From Schistosoma haematobium (lineage: Eukaryota; Platyhelminthes; Trematoda; Strigeidida; Schistosomatidae), in contig NC_067196.1 of the NCBI RefSeq assembly GCF_000699445.3, positions 24,879,116-24,943,115 on the forward strand: 64,000 bases of DNA, read 5' to 3'. Position 1 is the stretch's first letter. Every line of letters begins with the position of its first letter. The translations under genes and the position numbers were made by a program. Positions 46,270 through 59,559 of the stretch are shown in pieces. The notes under the pieces are model-generated. The model saw nothing but the letters and a program-made list of their open reading frames with translations, was not told the DNA's origin and did not search any database.

Positions 46270-47315
46270 ATTACCAGATTTCATGAACGATTTGTTAATT
46301 ATTCTCATTAATTGAATTGATGCTTCCCGTTTTTATCTCCATATCTCAAAGGTATTTTGAAACCCGATGCCTATTGGCAAGCTTTACACGGCACTCACTC
46401 TAGATATATTACGAATATATCATGTACATTTTTTATTCTAATTTGATTTATTTCCATGATTTATATGATTCCAGCAATTTCTTATCTGAAATATCATTGC
46501 TCATATATTTTCAAAATCAGAAGCTTATTCCAAACTAGGTTAATCTTCACAGCTAACAAGGTTATTCTTTCTACGTATACACTTGTATCGATCAGTTTGT
46601 GTGTTGGTAAACGCCTTAAGTAAATATCTGCCTGTAATTGGGACACTAATCTGTGCTATTTTACTAGGAAATATATTTGTGAATAGTAAAATGATCACAA
46701 TTATGCTTTTTAGGGTTCATTAACTTTTACATTGACCGATATACTCAAACCATTCGATCTTCAGTGTGTCGTTACTTTCATTTCTTTTCTACTTTGTTGC
46801 ACTTATCCCCAAGATTCCATAGCTATGATTTCATATCAAACTTCTTAACTACGGAAGTAATCACAAAACCTAAGATTGTGAACCTGAAGAAAAGAGGTTT
46901 TTATGCTATTCCATATCTACCTCATGTACCTTGCTGGTATTCATTTTCCCACTTGTTAATCTACTATTTTTATATTGAAGTGAATTACGGCAACCCGAAA
47001 ACGGTGTATGTTTACGTTTGTTTGAGTCTGTTTCTGAAATCTTTCGAACGATGAAGCTCAATTATCCCCATTCTGTTTGGATTATACATATGGAAGTCAA
47101 ACACATCAAATGTCTACTTGGTTCATTCTTACATGAATATCCTTTAACATAATCACACAAACGATGTTAATGATAGTATGGGTACCCAATTCTGTGTAGT
47201 TTTCACAAACACCACTTATAACAAATGAAGTCAATACAAGTGAATTACTTGCATCACTAATCCTTTAACTCATGTAACGTTTCACACTCAAAAATTCAAT
47301 ACAAGTCACTGTTGC
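46270..47315. other. No recognised gene
   Basis: Downstream flank of PNUTS. A 96-codon open frame at 46,764-47,054 is AT-rich, aromatic and without splice or domain support. Confidence 0.35.
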
Positions 47316-47319
47316 CATA

Positions 47320-47545
47320 AGAGGCTGTGGAGATAGTTGGATTGTATGGTTTTTATCACAGACTGGCCTTAATAAAATAACCACCGGAAACCAGGAAGCA
47401 CTAGATAGGTGTCCCGCCATAGTATAAGACTCATTAAGCGTGCATATATACTCTTCAACTGGGGATCGGTCTCAGAACTTTCGGTTTCCGAGGCGAACAT
47501 GGAACTGATTTCCAAACGTTTACATAACTAACTTCAGTCACTATG
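47320..47545 (-). repeat. tRNA-related, hammerhead-bearing retroposon (copy 5)
   Basis: On the minus strand a decayed tRNA-like part (GTTCGCCTCGGAAACCGAAA, then GTTCTGAGACCGATCCCC) precedes a hammerhead relic at 47,398-47,443: GCACGCTTAATGAGTC, TATGGCGGGACACC, TATCTAGTGC, and then TTCCTGGTTTCCGGTGGTTA. The order and tail match copy 3. The core is disrupted (CTTAATGA). Confidence 0.45.
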
Positions 47546-47814
47546 CTTGAAGTATTTAAATTTTCAAAAACATCAGATGTCACTACATACTGAAACATAA
47601 CGTTTGCTGTAGTTACCTGCAGTCTACCTAAAAATAATCATCTTATCTAGTAGGCTTTAGGAACAAAATAAATACACTAGGGTTTGATGTGCCGTATTAT
47701 TTATTACCAATCTCGTTTGTCAGAATATGCATATCACAACAGTAAGTTTTCTTCCTGTTGTCATTGTCTAGTCTTCCTGACCTCGAAACACTCATTCATG
47801 CAAAAACCCAAAAT

Positions 47815-48303
47815 ATTTATTTAAACGAATAAACGTTGGTACAAAGAGACGCTAAATAAATCATTCTATTTGTGTGAGGGCTGGGATACTGCCCGGGTAC
47901 GCGAACCAAAGCAGGTGGTATTTTTAAGGGACCAATCCTCGAGAATTTGACTTAGAAGTCTAATCCACAAGGCAGTGGAACAACTTTAGGAGATGCAATG
48001 GCATGGCGATCAGTGACCAACAATGGGTCCATACGCCATTTTCCCCTCAGAATCCTGGAGCTCATGTGCACCATTGGTTTGAAGTCAGAGTTTTCCAACT
48101 CCCTTGGCTGGATCCTCCATACCCACCAACCCTTTTAAGGCGTCAGACATTCGTTCTTTGTCCTCTCAACTTCGTAAACAACAACCCCATCACGAGAAGG
48201 TAGTGAGTAGGACTTCCATGGCAGTGGTTGTGTGCACGTGGCCATGTGAGAGCATTTCGAGAAGGAGAGCTGACTCTCGGCAGTACTAGGGTATTTGGGG
48301 GTT
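47815..48303 (-). repeat. GC-rich retroposon copy, near full length, long subfamily
   Basis: Minus-strand copy running from the 3' part (ACGTTGGTACAAAGAGACGC) to the 5' end (CTCGGCAGTACTAGGGTATT, then TGGGGG). It includes the long-subfamily insert (CCAACTCCCTTGGCTGGATC, then CATACCCACCAACCC). The 3' tail is AT-rich but no target duplication is clear. Confidence 0.72.
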
Positions 48304-51300
48304 ACGATTTCTCAGCGGCTTGAACTGCTATTTCCTTGGATATTTTTAAGTAGTCTGAAGTCGGATCAAATCATAAGGCTTCATCTATGCATTCCATTAA
48401 ATCGTCACTTCTATTGGCCAACGCTTTGGTGTACCGGTCGGGACATACTGTACTTTATATTAGGCGGTCATTGTTGACGACAAGGAAATAAATACGTATG
48501 TTCTGATTAAACACTACATGCGCTTTTAGTTGCCAAAATTTACAACTGGATAAAGGTAATATTAATGGGCTGTATGATCCAAGATGATCTGAAGTAACAT
48601 ATCAGTGCACAAAAGCTACATTCACATGAAATTGATACATACAATAATTCTGACCATCGTGATTGTGAAAAATTGACTTCATTCGACCTTTCGTTAGGCC
48701 CGGTAGACTGTCCTAGACTTGGTTTCAATTCTATCGAAAAAGTATGCATACCGAGTTACAAATTTTAAAATATAATTATGCTCGATAATTTGATTCTTAA
48801 AACGTCAAATGGTAAACTAATGTTCTAACTGTTCATCTTGTTAGCATACGAATTACAGATTAGCGATTATTGGAATACACTGCTTGTAAAATATCAATGG
48901 TAAATCGTTCGTTGACTTTTTGTGATCTCATAATTACTCACTAGTATGCAAAACGGACATTTTCTTCAATACTTTTGATACATATGGTTCAAACTAAACT
49001 AACCCATTCACAAGCTACTTGGGTCTGAGCTGAGGGCTAATACTACTACTTGGTTACCCAAATCTAAATAAAATGGGCGGGTTTCGGGCCAAGAACTTAT
49101 TGAGTGAAGGTCGGACGCTTAGTCATCAGGTCACTGCTCCAGGATGCGTTTTATTCAGATATTGAATAATGAAAGTTAGACGTTTTATTCTGTAATTTGA
49201 CTCAGTCTGAGATTTTGTTGGCATCTTTCTTAACTGTAGTTTGAATGGAATTCCTAGAAGGTATCTTTAGATAGGTTTCATGATCTAATAAGGAAACCTG
49301 TTTAATCACTACTGAGAGGTCCTATTCACTTAATCATTGTGAATCATACTAACATAACGTACGTGGACCATAATTATGTAACATACATGTCTGAGTTTTT
49401 AAAGTTTAATATTTAGTGTCTGAAATGTCAACCTGCTCTTATCCACCTCCTACAAATCGATAAATAAATAAAAAGTATAGTGCAAACATCTCACGATTCT
49501 ACTAAATCAACAGTGGTCAATATTCAGATTTGGGAAGAAGTCATTCAATCTGTCCGTTTAAATTGATCGGAAGTGAACTTGAAGGAAGAATAATTCAACA
49601 AAACACATCAGTTAGAAGTATATACGTATCTATTCTATATTGTATTCCCCGAAATAGTACTGCTACTGTATGGTTACAGTGTTACCTTACACTCTTGGGA
49701 TGTGAATTTATGTCGCGTGTAACAGTTATGAATAGAAGTCTCAAATCTACGCATGACAACTATCTCGTTCTGTAAGGCAGTTTTGTAAATGATAGCAGTA
49801 CACTATAGTGTTGTATTTTGTGCAGCAGTTCCGACTAATTTATTTTTCTGCTAAGGCGAATCTGGAACCAGGAAAAAATCTACTCAACAGTCCTTGGTTT
49901 TCAATGGTTCTGAAGGTAATATTACTTCATGATGAAAACTGACCGATTGATGTCTTAAACTCCACGATGCCAAATTTCAAACCAGAAATTCTGTACAGAA
50001 CCGTGTCATTAGTGGAGAAAAATGACAATAAACTGAAAGCTTTAGAAGTTTCATATTTGAATGCTAGTCAGTAATCCAATACCCGGTTGTAGAAATGTTT
50101 TTAGACAAAACTGGTTGAGAGCTTCACTGAAGAACATTGAAAGAAAAGACGTTTGGAAGTTCCCTAGCCTGAACAGAAGTATATTGCCACCAAACCATGT
50201 GTCAGTTCCCCAATAAAATACAAATGCATGACGTTCACTCAAATAAATAGGTATAGTGTTAAAATAAAGTCTAGATTTGGTGAACGTCTTTTCCTTAAAA
50301 ATCAAGGAGATTGTTTACAGTAGATATTTTGACCAACTTGGCTAGTCGTTGATAACTAGGATCGTCGAAAAATTGGTTTATCTATGATGACAGCTACCTT
50401 GAACAACACATGAATCACACAGTTCTCAATAGACCTATACTACTGAAAAGCATCTTTGTCTACAATGTTATGGAATTATTTCCTAGATAACTTCGGTCTG
50501 TTAGAATCCGTTTTTTTAAGAAACGGATATCAGTATACATTATGGAAAGACTATGTCAAGGCCAGGTTATAGAGTCCGTTAAATATATGTGACGCATAAA
50601 GGCACATATGTAGGTGAAAAAGATGAATATGAACTAATGGATCATTCACTCAACACCTGACTTGATATCATTTTTATTCCTTGTAGATACAAACGAGTTT
50701 CTAGTATCGTAGTTCAACGACAAAGCTTCCTATTCAGTTTGTTTTCGTATTTCATCTAGCTAGGTAACTAAATGTTATGCGTATTCAATAGTAGCTTAAT
50801 GAAAGCTCTGTATCAGAACAAGTATTCTATTCTGTACTTATTAGAAAAGTATTTTTGAAACTTTGCTATAATTTTGCCACTGAACTGGGAATTCGATCAC
50901 TTAGTTTTATTCTAATCATTCTTGTACTTGTTAAACGGTAAGTGATCACTGCGAAGTGGACAATTATCTTTCATAATTCTGACGCGTAAATTATTTTCAT
51001 CCTTATATTCTTCTTTAACCCCCCTGATTATTACGCAACCTCATTTAATATTCGAAGTTTCGAATCCCTTTATGATGCAATCTTTTTTTCTATCCATTTG
51101 TAGACATATTTATCATAACTATAAATACGAATGTACAGCTTAAGTAAATGATCTCATTGAAGAGAAAATTTTCTTCGCTGAATTATTTTTATTTAATGAC
51201 AGGTATTTTAATGATCATTGCTCCTCAGGCATGCGTCATTTATGTATGCTTACCAATTCAGTTAACCCCGTGGATCTAGTTACATTGTGCTTACGTTCAG

Positions 51301-54069
51301 GTACACTCGTCGTCCAATTTCGTAACACCTTCATTGTTTGGCTTAAGAGAGACAATCAAGGTTGATTAAGAGCTCTATCCTTTGTCGTCTAATTGATACA
51401 AGAAAGTAAGTGTATATAAACAATGCATTTCGGGTTATTCATTTTATCCCACTAAATATAATGCATGATTTTCCCATATTTCTTTTCTATACAGTCGATG
51501 CTATTGGTGTACATCTTAATAAATCAAAAAACATGCATTCACAAGAGATTTGTAAAACCATTCTCTATATTGACCATCAACAAACCTGATACCAATGTCA
51601 CAAATGATTTATCATTCCACTTTCTTCTTCATAACAAAAGTTTCTAGAATTCCTTGAAGTATTCTTCTTTTACATAACTGTTATATTCCTGAGATCGTTC
51701 TTACATAAATATCATCAGTATTAAACTTCCCAGTAGAAACTCTTTTTTCAATTGTTGTGATGGATATTGCGTAGTCTGTTAAATCCTTAACTACATGTTT
51801 TAATTCATTGATTTTATTAATTAATGAATTTAAATGACAATTACTTTATCCATTTGATCTCTTAATTATCTTGTTGGATATCCGTCACTTTTTTCATCGA
51901 AACCAATAAATTTGTAATAATATATGACACACCACCAATTAATTACTATCTATTTTGTTATTATTGTTAAACAGGTTCAAAGAATTTATAGAGGTTATTA
52001 AGTTTTATGGTTCACATCATATGTTTATCTTAAACCAGGGAGCACTAACAGCTGTTTCACACAAATATGGTGAATGATAAAACTCATCAATATGGTTTAT
52101 CCAATAAATCGCATTGAATTCAAAACTGAAACTAAAGAATTGTCCAGTATACTTACTAATTGTCAATGGTTGATAAATCTACCTAGTTTTACAAGGAAGA
52201 TCTAGACAAAACAATGGAGAATTTCTTACTAAGTGATACTATTGGTCAATATAAGTTTACTCACCAAGTTAAGCATTAACTTACCACTTTAAATAAATAT
52301 TGATGATTGTGTAATTTTATCAAGATTTATTTAATCTATCAGTACTATCAAACTGAAAAGAAGCTAATCAGTTTTGTTGGAAATGAATGAGAAAATTATA
52401 ATAAACTGGATGATAATCAAGAAAACTTGTATAAGGTAATAATAATAAATGGTAATCCACAAACTCAAGCCTGTACTTTGCGTGCAGAAACGATTTGTCC
52501 AACCTCTCATCCTTCCTTGACCCTAATTCCCTTAATGAGTATGTTTCCGTGTTGTTGTTGTTTTTTCTGAACTTTTATTTAATTATTATCGAGAAAATTA
52601 TAATTTTTCTTTAATTGGATAATTAAAGAAGTAATCGTTCATAACACTGATGAAATTTGATTCTTCCATGAATCATTTAGTTATTTTACTTAAAATCTAA
52701 AAATTGGAAATAAATAATTCTTTTTATTCATATCCTAACTTCCAACCTCATTCTACTTACTAATAATCTTGTGTCTGTTCAATTTTTGAAAACAGTTAAT
52801 TATTCGATTTTAAACAGTATAGAACCTGGAACAGATATCCATTGTCCAAAATTAGAATAACTCATTTTAACACAACAAGAGGAAAGCATAACAGTTAAAA
52901 AATGTCAATCCTATTAAAAAACTAAACATAAGAAAAGTATTAGTTAACGTTTGTAATTCCATATGGTTGATATTCGGAATTGTCAATGACCAATCTCTGT
53001 AGCCATCAGAAAATCCTTTCTCGATATAACGTTGTTGCAACATGTTGGATATTTCAAACGAAAGACACTGGTTTTAAGTCTCGGGATGAATATAAACACT
53101 GAGATACGGGTACATTTAGCTGACTAGTCCAAAAGAGATTGAAACCTGGATTACACTATTAATTAAATACGAAATATACTAAAATACAGAAGTTAGTTAG
53201 AAAAAACCCAAATATCTTTAGGAAATAAAATTCATACAATATAGATTTCATCATGGACTTAGAATAGTAGGGCAAAATATAATTTCCTAAATTTATTAGT
53301 TTAATATTCTAAAAATATAAATAAAGGCGATAACTAAAACTATTGAATTTTGATAGATTTTTGTTCTCTGAGCTGGATAGTTTGGTTGCTTTGACAAGTT
53401 GACCATGCAGTTGTTGGTGTTTTCTTCCGTAGGTTATTTTTAAATATTGATTAGTATCTTTTTTAGAATGGTTCTTCTTTGTTCTCTGTGTCGTTTGCAT
53501 GATACCTCGATGGTTGTTGTCAAGACTTCCAAATGTTCTGATGTGAGTATCTTCTGTAGCTTCCTCTTTTGGTCATCTATGATATGTTGGGATTTGTGGA
53601 TCCTGTAGTGTGTATTAGTCATCATTAAATGTATCATTTTTCTCCCACTTTGCTCAGTTATTCTCCATCCAATTGGGTAGTTGATTGGACTTCTATATCT
53701 TACACTTGTTAGCAGAACATGCTGGCAAAGACACTCGTGGAGAAAATACAGTTGTTCTTGAGTGGAAGCCTGCCTTTCGGCGAAATTATCCTATTTTTGA
53801 ACAACAAGAAGCGTACTACGCTCATATGATTTTGAAATGGGGAAGAAGAACGGTAGCTCAGAGAACAAAACTCCATCAAAATCATTCGCCTAAGCTACAG
53901 ATCTACACAATCTAAAAATCGTTGAATTTATTGGTCTCTCTCTCTCTCTCCATATATATATTGTTAGATATTGTGACTATTTTTCAAGTAATTTCAGTAA
54001 ATCTTCTCTACCAAATTATTCAATACTTAAATATATATCTTTGAAAAATGTTCGACTTAAAAGATAAAC
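48304..54069. other. Long AT-rich stretch without a recognised gene
   Basis: No exon pair with phase-compatible splice sites was found. 49.0-49.15 kb contains, on the minus strand, a faint tRNA-like A-box region (GATGACTAAGCGTCCGACC) that may be another retroposon scrap. A frame at 53,685-53,915 is charged but unsupported. A (TC)n run lies near 53,935-53,952. Confidence 0.35.
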
Positions 54070-55819
54070 TAAAAACTTCTTGATAGAATTGAACATAACA
54101 AAGAAACTCTCGGGAAATCACCGTAAACCAGAACGACCAGTGAAAAGCAAGGAAGGCAAGGTAATAACCAACATTGAAGAACAACGAAACAGGTGGGTAG
54201 AACACTTCAAAGAACTCTTGAATCGACCAGCCCAACTGAACCCACCCAATATCAAAGCAGAACCCACGGACCTCCCAATTGATGTTGTCCCACCAACAAT
54301 TGAAGAAATCAGCATGGCCATCAGGCAAAGCAGCAGGACCAGACAACATTCCAGCAGAGGCACTAAAAGCAGACGTGGCGGCAACTGCAAGGATACTCCA
54401 CATTCTCTTCAATAAGATTTGGGACGAGGAACACGTACCAAAAAACTGGGAAAAAGGACTTCTGGTCAAAATACCGAAGAAAGGCGATCTCAGCAAGTGT
54501 GATAACTACAAGGGTATCACTTTTCTCTCAATACCGGGAAAAGTCTTCAACAGGGTATTGTTAAACAGAATGAAGGACTCAGTAGACTCCCAACCTCGAG
54601 ACCAACAGATAGGATTCCGTAAGGATCGATCGTGTACAGACCAAATCGCAACTCTACGGATCTTTGTGGAACAATCAATTGAATGGAATTCATCACTCTA
54701 CATCAACTTCATTGACTACGAAAAAGCATTCGATAGCGTGGACAGAACAACATTATGGAAGTTTCTTAGACACTACGGTGTGCCTCAGAAGATAGTCAAT
54801 ATCATACAGAGTTCATATGATGGATTACACTGCAAAATCGTGCATAGAGAACAGCTCATAGACTCGTTCGAAGTGAAGACCGGTGTTAGGCAAGGTTGCT
54901 TATTCTCACCCTTTCTCTTTCTCCTGGTGATCGACTGGATCATGAGGACGTCAACATCTGAAGGGAAACACGGGATACAATGGACATCTACGATGCAGTT
55001 GGATGATCTAGACTTCGCAGATGATCTGGCCCTCCTATCGCAAACGCAACAACAAGTGCAGGAGAAGACGAACAGTGTGGCAGCAGCCTCAGCAGCAGTA
55101 GGTCTCAATATACACAAAGGGTAAAGCAGGATTCTCTGATACAACACAGCATGCACCAATCCAATCACAATTGACGGAGAAGATTTGGAAGATGTAAATA
55201 CCTTTACATATTTGGGCAGCATCATTGATGAGCACGATGGATCTGATGTAGATGTGAAGGCGCGGATCGGCAAAGCAGGAGCAGCATATTTACAACTGAA
55301 GAACATCTGGAACTCAAAGCAACTGTCAACCAACACCAAGGTCAGGATTTTCAATACAAATGTCAAGACAGTTCTACTGTATGGGGCGTAAACCTGGATA
55401 ACTACAAAAGCCATCATCCAGAAGAAACGGGTGTTTATTAACAGTTGTCTACGTAAAATACTTCGGATCCGTTGGCCGGAAACTATTAGCAACAACCTAC
55501 TATGGGAGAGAACAAACCAGATCCCAGTGGAGGAAGAAATGAGGAAGAAGCGCTGGAAGTGGATAGGACACACATTGAGGAAAGCACCGAACTGTATCAC
55601 AAGACAAGCCCTCATATAGAATCCTGAAGGCCAAAGGAAAGAGGAAGACCAAAGAACACATTACGCCGAGAAATGGAAATAGACATGAGGAAAATGAACA
55701 AGAATTGGATGGAATTAGAAGGGAAGGTCCAGTACAGAGTGGGTTGTAGAATGCTGGTCGTCGGCCTATGTTCCATTAGGAGTAACAGGAGTAAGTATGT
55801 AAGTAAGTAAAAACTTCTT
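54070..55819 (+). mobile_element. RTE-like LINE, 5'-truncated insertion with 12-bp target duplication
   Basis: The element at 54082-55807 is flanked by TAAAAACTTCTT (54070-54081 and 55808-55819) and ends in a (GTAA)-type tandem tail, as RTE elements do. The insert starts just before the RT domain, so the endonuclease is missing. Confidence 0.85.
54085..55790 (+). pseudogene. Reverse transcriptase of the RTE-like LINE, broken
   Basis: RT blocks in order: KKLSGNHRKPERP; SGKAAGPDNIPAEALK (reached after a frameshift near 54,325); GITFLSIPGKVFNRVLLNRM; QIGFRKDRSCTDQIATLRIF; NFIDYEKAFDSVDR; TGVRQGCLFSPFLFLLVIDW; LDFADDLALLS (catalytic FADD at 55,014-55,025). The C-terminal region has [11 protein letters not shown] and [16 protein letters not shown]. 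In-frame stops occur at 55,122, 55,137, 55,389 and 55,617, with a further shift near 55,630. It would have copied RNA into DNA at the target site; this copy cannot. Confidence 0.88.
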
Positions 55820-58800
55820 TATATAATATAAAAAGGAAATAACTAGTTATTCTATATTGACTTTAACTTATATAGTTCAATTTTAATCGATAAGTTTTCC
55901 GTTAAATATTGAAAGTTGTCACCAGTTTTTTTTATTTATTAAATATCCATAAATGATTTAAAGAAATTACGATATTATCAGAAAGGGGTTTTATGGAGAT
56001 TAATAGTAATTTTATAGTTGAATTTATGAAACTAAATTCATTTCACGTATCATGACTTCAATTCAAGCTATGAAAGTTCAATTATCATGAATTTGAAATT
56101 CAGAAACTAGATGATATTCGTAAAATGACATCATGATAGAATTAATTTAACTGCATAACTCTAAACCTTTTAATGATTTATCGATTATGTTAACCGTGGC
56201 TAACGAAGTTCAATACCTTTAGAATTGAGATAGTGACAATGTACTGTAAACCACTGGATACCGTTTTAGTAGTTCAGCAATGACTCATTCTTCAAGAAGC
56301 GTTGAGGTCTAGGTTCTATCACTGCTAGAATCATAGTTTCATGGGAGGAAGAAAAAGATGTCTAGTTTTCTCTTATTTTAAATATTTTTCTAGCTGATAT
56401 CATTCTATTTTAAAAACCATCTTTAAACTAATCATGATTGGTTTATTAACAAACTGTGTAATCACCTGTTTAGTAATTAGTATTTTCAGAATACATTTCT
56501 TCATATATTAGGTCGTTGAAGGTAGTCCGTAACAATCAAATACCCAACAATCTCCACAATCCCATACTTATAAAGACTAAAGTTTTGTCCTAGTTGACAT
56601 TCATCAGTAAGGCACACCTCAAACCTTGAGAGAACTGATGCTCTCTGTAGAATTTGAGTTTGCATCACCAAGTTCCACATTCTTAGACGTTGCCACTGAA
56701 ATGATGAGTGTTAACTAGATAGAAGCCTTGGTTCAGTAGTTCCTACAAACTACGCCCAATCGCTTAACATCACAACATAGTTACTTAAATGAGTAACTAC
56801 ACTGAAACTTAATTGGCGAGATTCGATGGCATTAAGGACTAGAATAACAACACTGGTTACTACTTAATGATCAGTCAGTTGTAATATATCCATTTCCTAG
56901 TTTCTATGTTATCAGGACCAATTTCAGACTACTTCACTTGGTCACAAAAATTTCTTGACTTCTTCAAAAATCAAATAACTCTACCACATTAGCTAACACT
57001 TTGGTGTGAACTTCTTTGATGAAACGGTAAGATTCATAATTTCAAAGCTATTAAAATAAAGAATAAAAATACTTTTATTTTCTAGTTTAGAAACAAATCA
57101 ATTTTACAAGTGAGTTCAACAAATCAAGACAGACTATCATAGAGTTAAAATCGTAACTGTACGAAATTGTCTTTTATATAAATAATCAACGTTCATTGAA
57201 ATTCTCATGCATAAAAATGTGAAAGCATTTTCAAGAATAAGAGGAAAGACTAGCTAAAGCAATACTAGTTTCTAAAAAAAATAATAAGTCGACTGATAGT
57301 GCAAGTACCATAGCCACGTATTTTTACTTAGATTTAGATAGATTTAAAAGAGGGAACTGTTAACAAATTTAGATATTTATTTTAGTATGATTCATTTTCA
57401 GTGTTAACTATGGCTAGAATAATTGTGACATTGTTTATAATAAGTTTACAACTAAAGAGTTATGTTCACTTGGGATTGTTTGGTTTGTATCTTCCTATTG
57501 AGGTTTAAGACTGCAATTGCTCAGTCTATTACGTTCTAGAAATCAGTGTTCACTTCAGATATTTCTAAAGAATGAATCCATGTATTAACAGATCATCATT
57601 ACAAATTTTTGAAATGAAGTAAAATAAATAACTACTTTAGAATTTTACATTATCTTTCTGATATGATCATGGGTCATTATTGATATGATGGGAAAAAAAA
57701 GTCAAAATTAGATTGATTTACTGATTATGAATTTTATTCAATATTAATTTTGTTTGTTTAATTCAATATGATAATTACTCAATGTAGTATTTGGTTTTGT
57801 TTTCCCGTATAACATACGATATTCTTATATTCAATTAACCTGAACTATGTTCAGCATAACATGCACCATGTGATTTAATTATAACTCTGAGTATTTTTCA
57901 AATATGTGGTCTCATCCTACTCATTAATTAGATTGGGTCTACAATCAATATAGATATATATATGAGCTTATTTTCGATTAGAGTCGTCGTTGTCGTTGTC
58001 ATGTTTTGGGGCTAATAAATTTTCATTTGTACCAGTCTTTGTGTTCTTACTTTCGAGTCGTGGGAACAGTGGTGGTTCGTCATTTTTACAACGACGACCA
58101 GATATAACAATCGGCATTCCATTCGAAGAGTTACCAACCATATATAAACTTTAAATATGTTGTGATTTATCTGATTACTTGTCAAAAATAGGATGACTAA
58201 TTTTTTTTTAAGAAAAAAGAAAGGATTTTTTTACTGAAATTTTTACTGGTTAGTTAATTGGATATAAAACTTTGAACTATACTCATACAGGTCAATACTT
58301 ATGACCTTAATATTCCACATATATTTATATTCATATATCTTCCCGACTGGATAACAAAAAAAAGCACACAGAAATACTGTTTAATTTATGTTATGTATGG
58401 ATTCAGGATCGAATGATCAGTCTAACTTTCGGAGCAAACTATTTCGTATTTAGACATTAACTACTCATAAGTAAGCATAATAAGTAAAGTGAAAAGTTGG
58501 GGACGATGCCTCATCCAAGTTAAAAAAATAAGGAGGTATATAAAGCGAGATCTTATCCCTGAATCATCTTATTAGTCTCTACTGTTTGATTATGAGTGCT
58601 ATAATAACAGTATAAAATGTCATATCTGTCAGGTCATTTTTTGATACGAATACCAGTCTGAATTTACAATCACATACTTATTATTTACTCGCAAAATTTT
58701 AAAATTCACTCCATTACAGAATGTGGTGTTTATATTGTAATTTCATTTTCTAGATCGTTAACGTTTCTTTCCGTATGAAGTTATTAAATTCTCCTCTGGT

Positions 58801-59215
58801 CATTGTAAATAATGGTTTGGAAGTTATTTAAAAACAACATAGGCTTTCACTGTTATTCCTGTAGGTTTATTAAGTACGTAAAAATTGAACCATGTGAATT
58901 GTTTTGAACAGCCTATTTGAGGAAAAATATCTACCAGGATTACATTTAATCCTAAAAATGATGAGTAATTAAGCTAAAAACTAGACAGTAAGAATTAACC
59001 AGACTGTTACTTTGAATGTTCCAGCGATTGATTAGTTTTTTTAAATGAAGCTGTGCAATTTATAGTAGAAATATAATTAATTTGGTAATGAAATCTCTGG
59101 ATTTTACCACTTGTTACAACCCACAATTGAGATGATCAATGTTTACTAACTGTAAATCTTCATTTATAGATTTCTCTTAATAAAAATTCACCACAGAATA
59201 ACCAAAGAAACTTAG
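55820..59215. other. AT-rich, no recognised gene
   Basis: Only very short open frames. Apart from a faint tRNA-like phrase near 56,295-56,335 (GAAGCGTTGAGGTCTAGGTT, then CTATCAC), nothing is recognisable. Confidence 0.35.
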
Positions 59216-59269
59216 TTATTTGATTTTCCCCAATCAGATTGTAGTGTTTAGTACCATATCAAATCCACA

Positions 59270-59530
59270 TGGGGTTATTCTAGCTTCCGGACAGAACAGT
59301 CCATTCATTCTTCTTGAGTCACATTTTGAATTCGTCAATTATTCACTTATTAACTTTAACCGTTTTTGTACAAACGTATGTGTGTACATTTCTTACCCTA
59401 CCCATCATATGTATGTAGCCTATTTTTATCTGACTATAAATATCGAATCACTTGTTTTCTCTCCTCTGCTTTCTCAGTTCTTATTCTGAATGTCTGTCTG
59501 GATAGACGGAGGCTTGAAATAAATCCCTTT
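59270..59530 (+). repeat. Interspersed repeat shared with 2.4 kb
   Basis: Plus-strand partner of the minus-strand repeat in the TMEM242 intron; the conceptual peptide similarity is given there. The frame is open for 89 codons but has no known domain. Confidence 0.5.
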
Positions 59531-59559
59531 AACGCAACCTGTATTTAGCTTCTTATTAC

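Noticed and set aside
46764..47054. 96-codon open frame downstream of PNUTS
   Set aside because: Aromatic, low-complexity translation with no splice or domain support.
54785..55615. 276-codon open frame on the minus strand
   Set aside because: It is the antisense shadow of the RTE reverse transcriptase, whose plus-strand motifs are clear.
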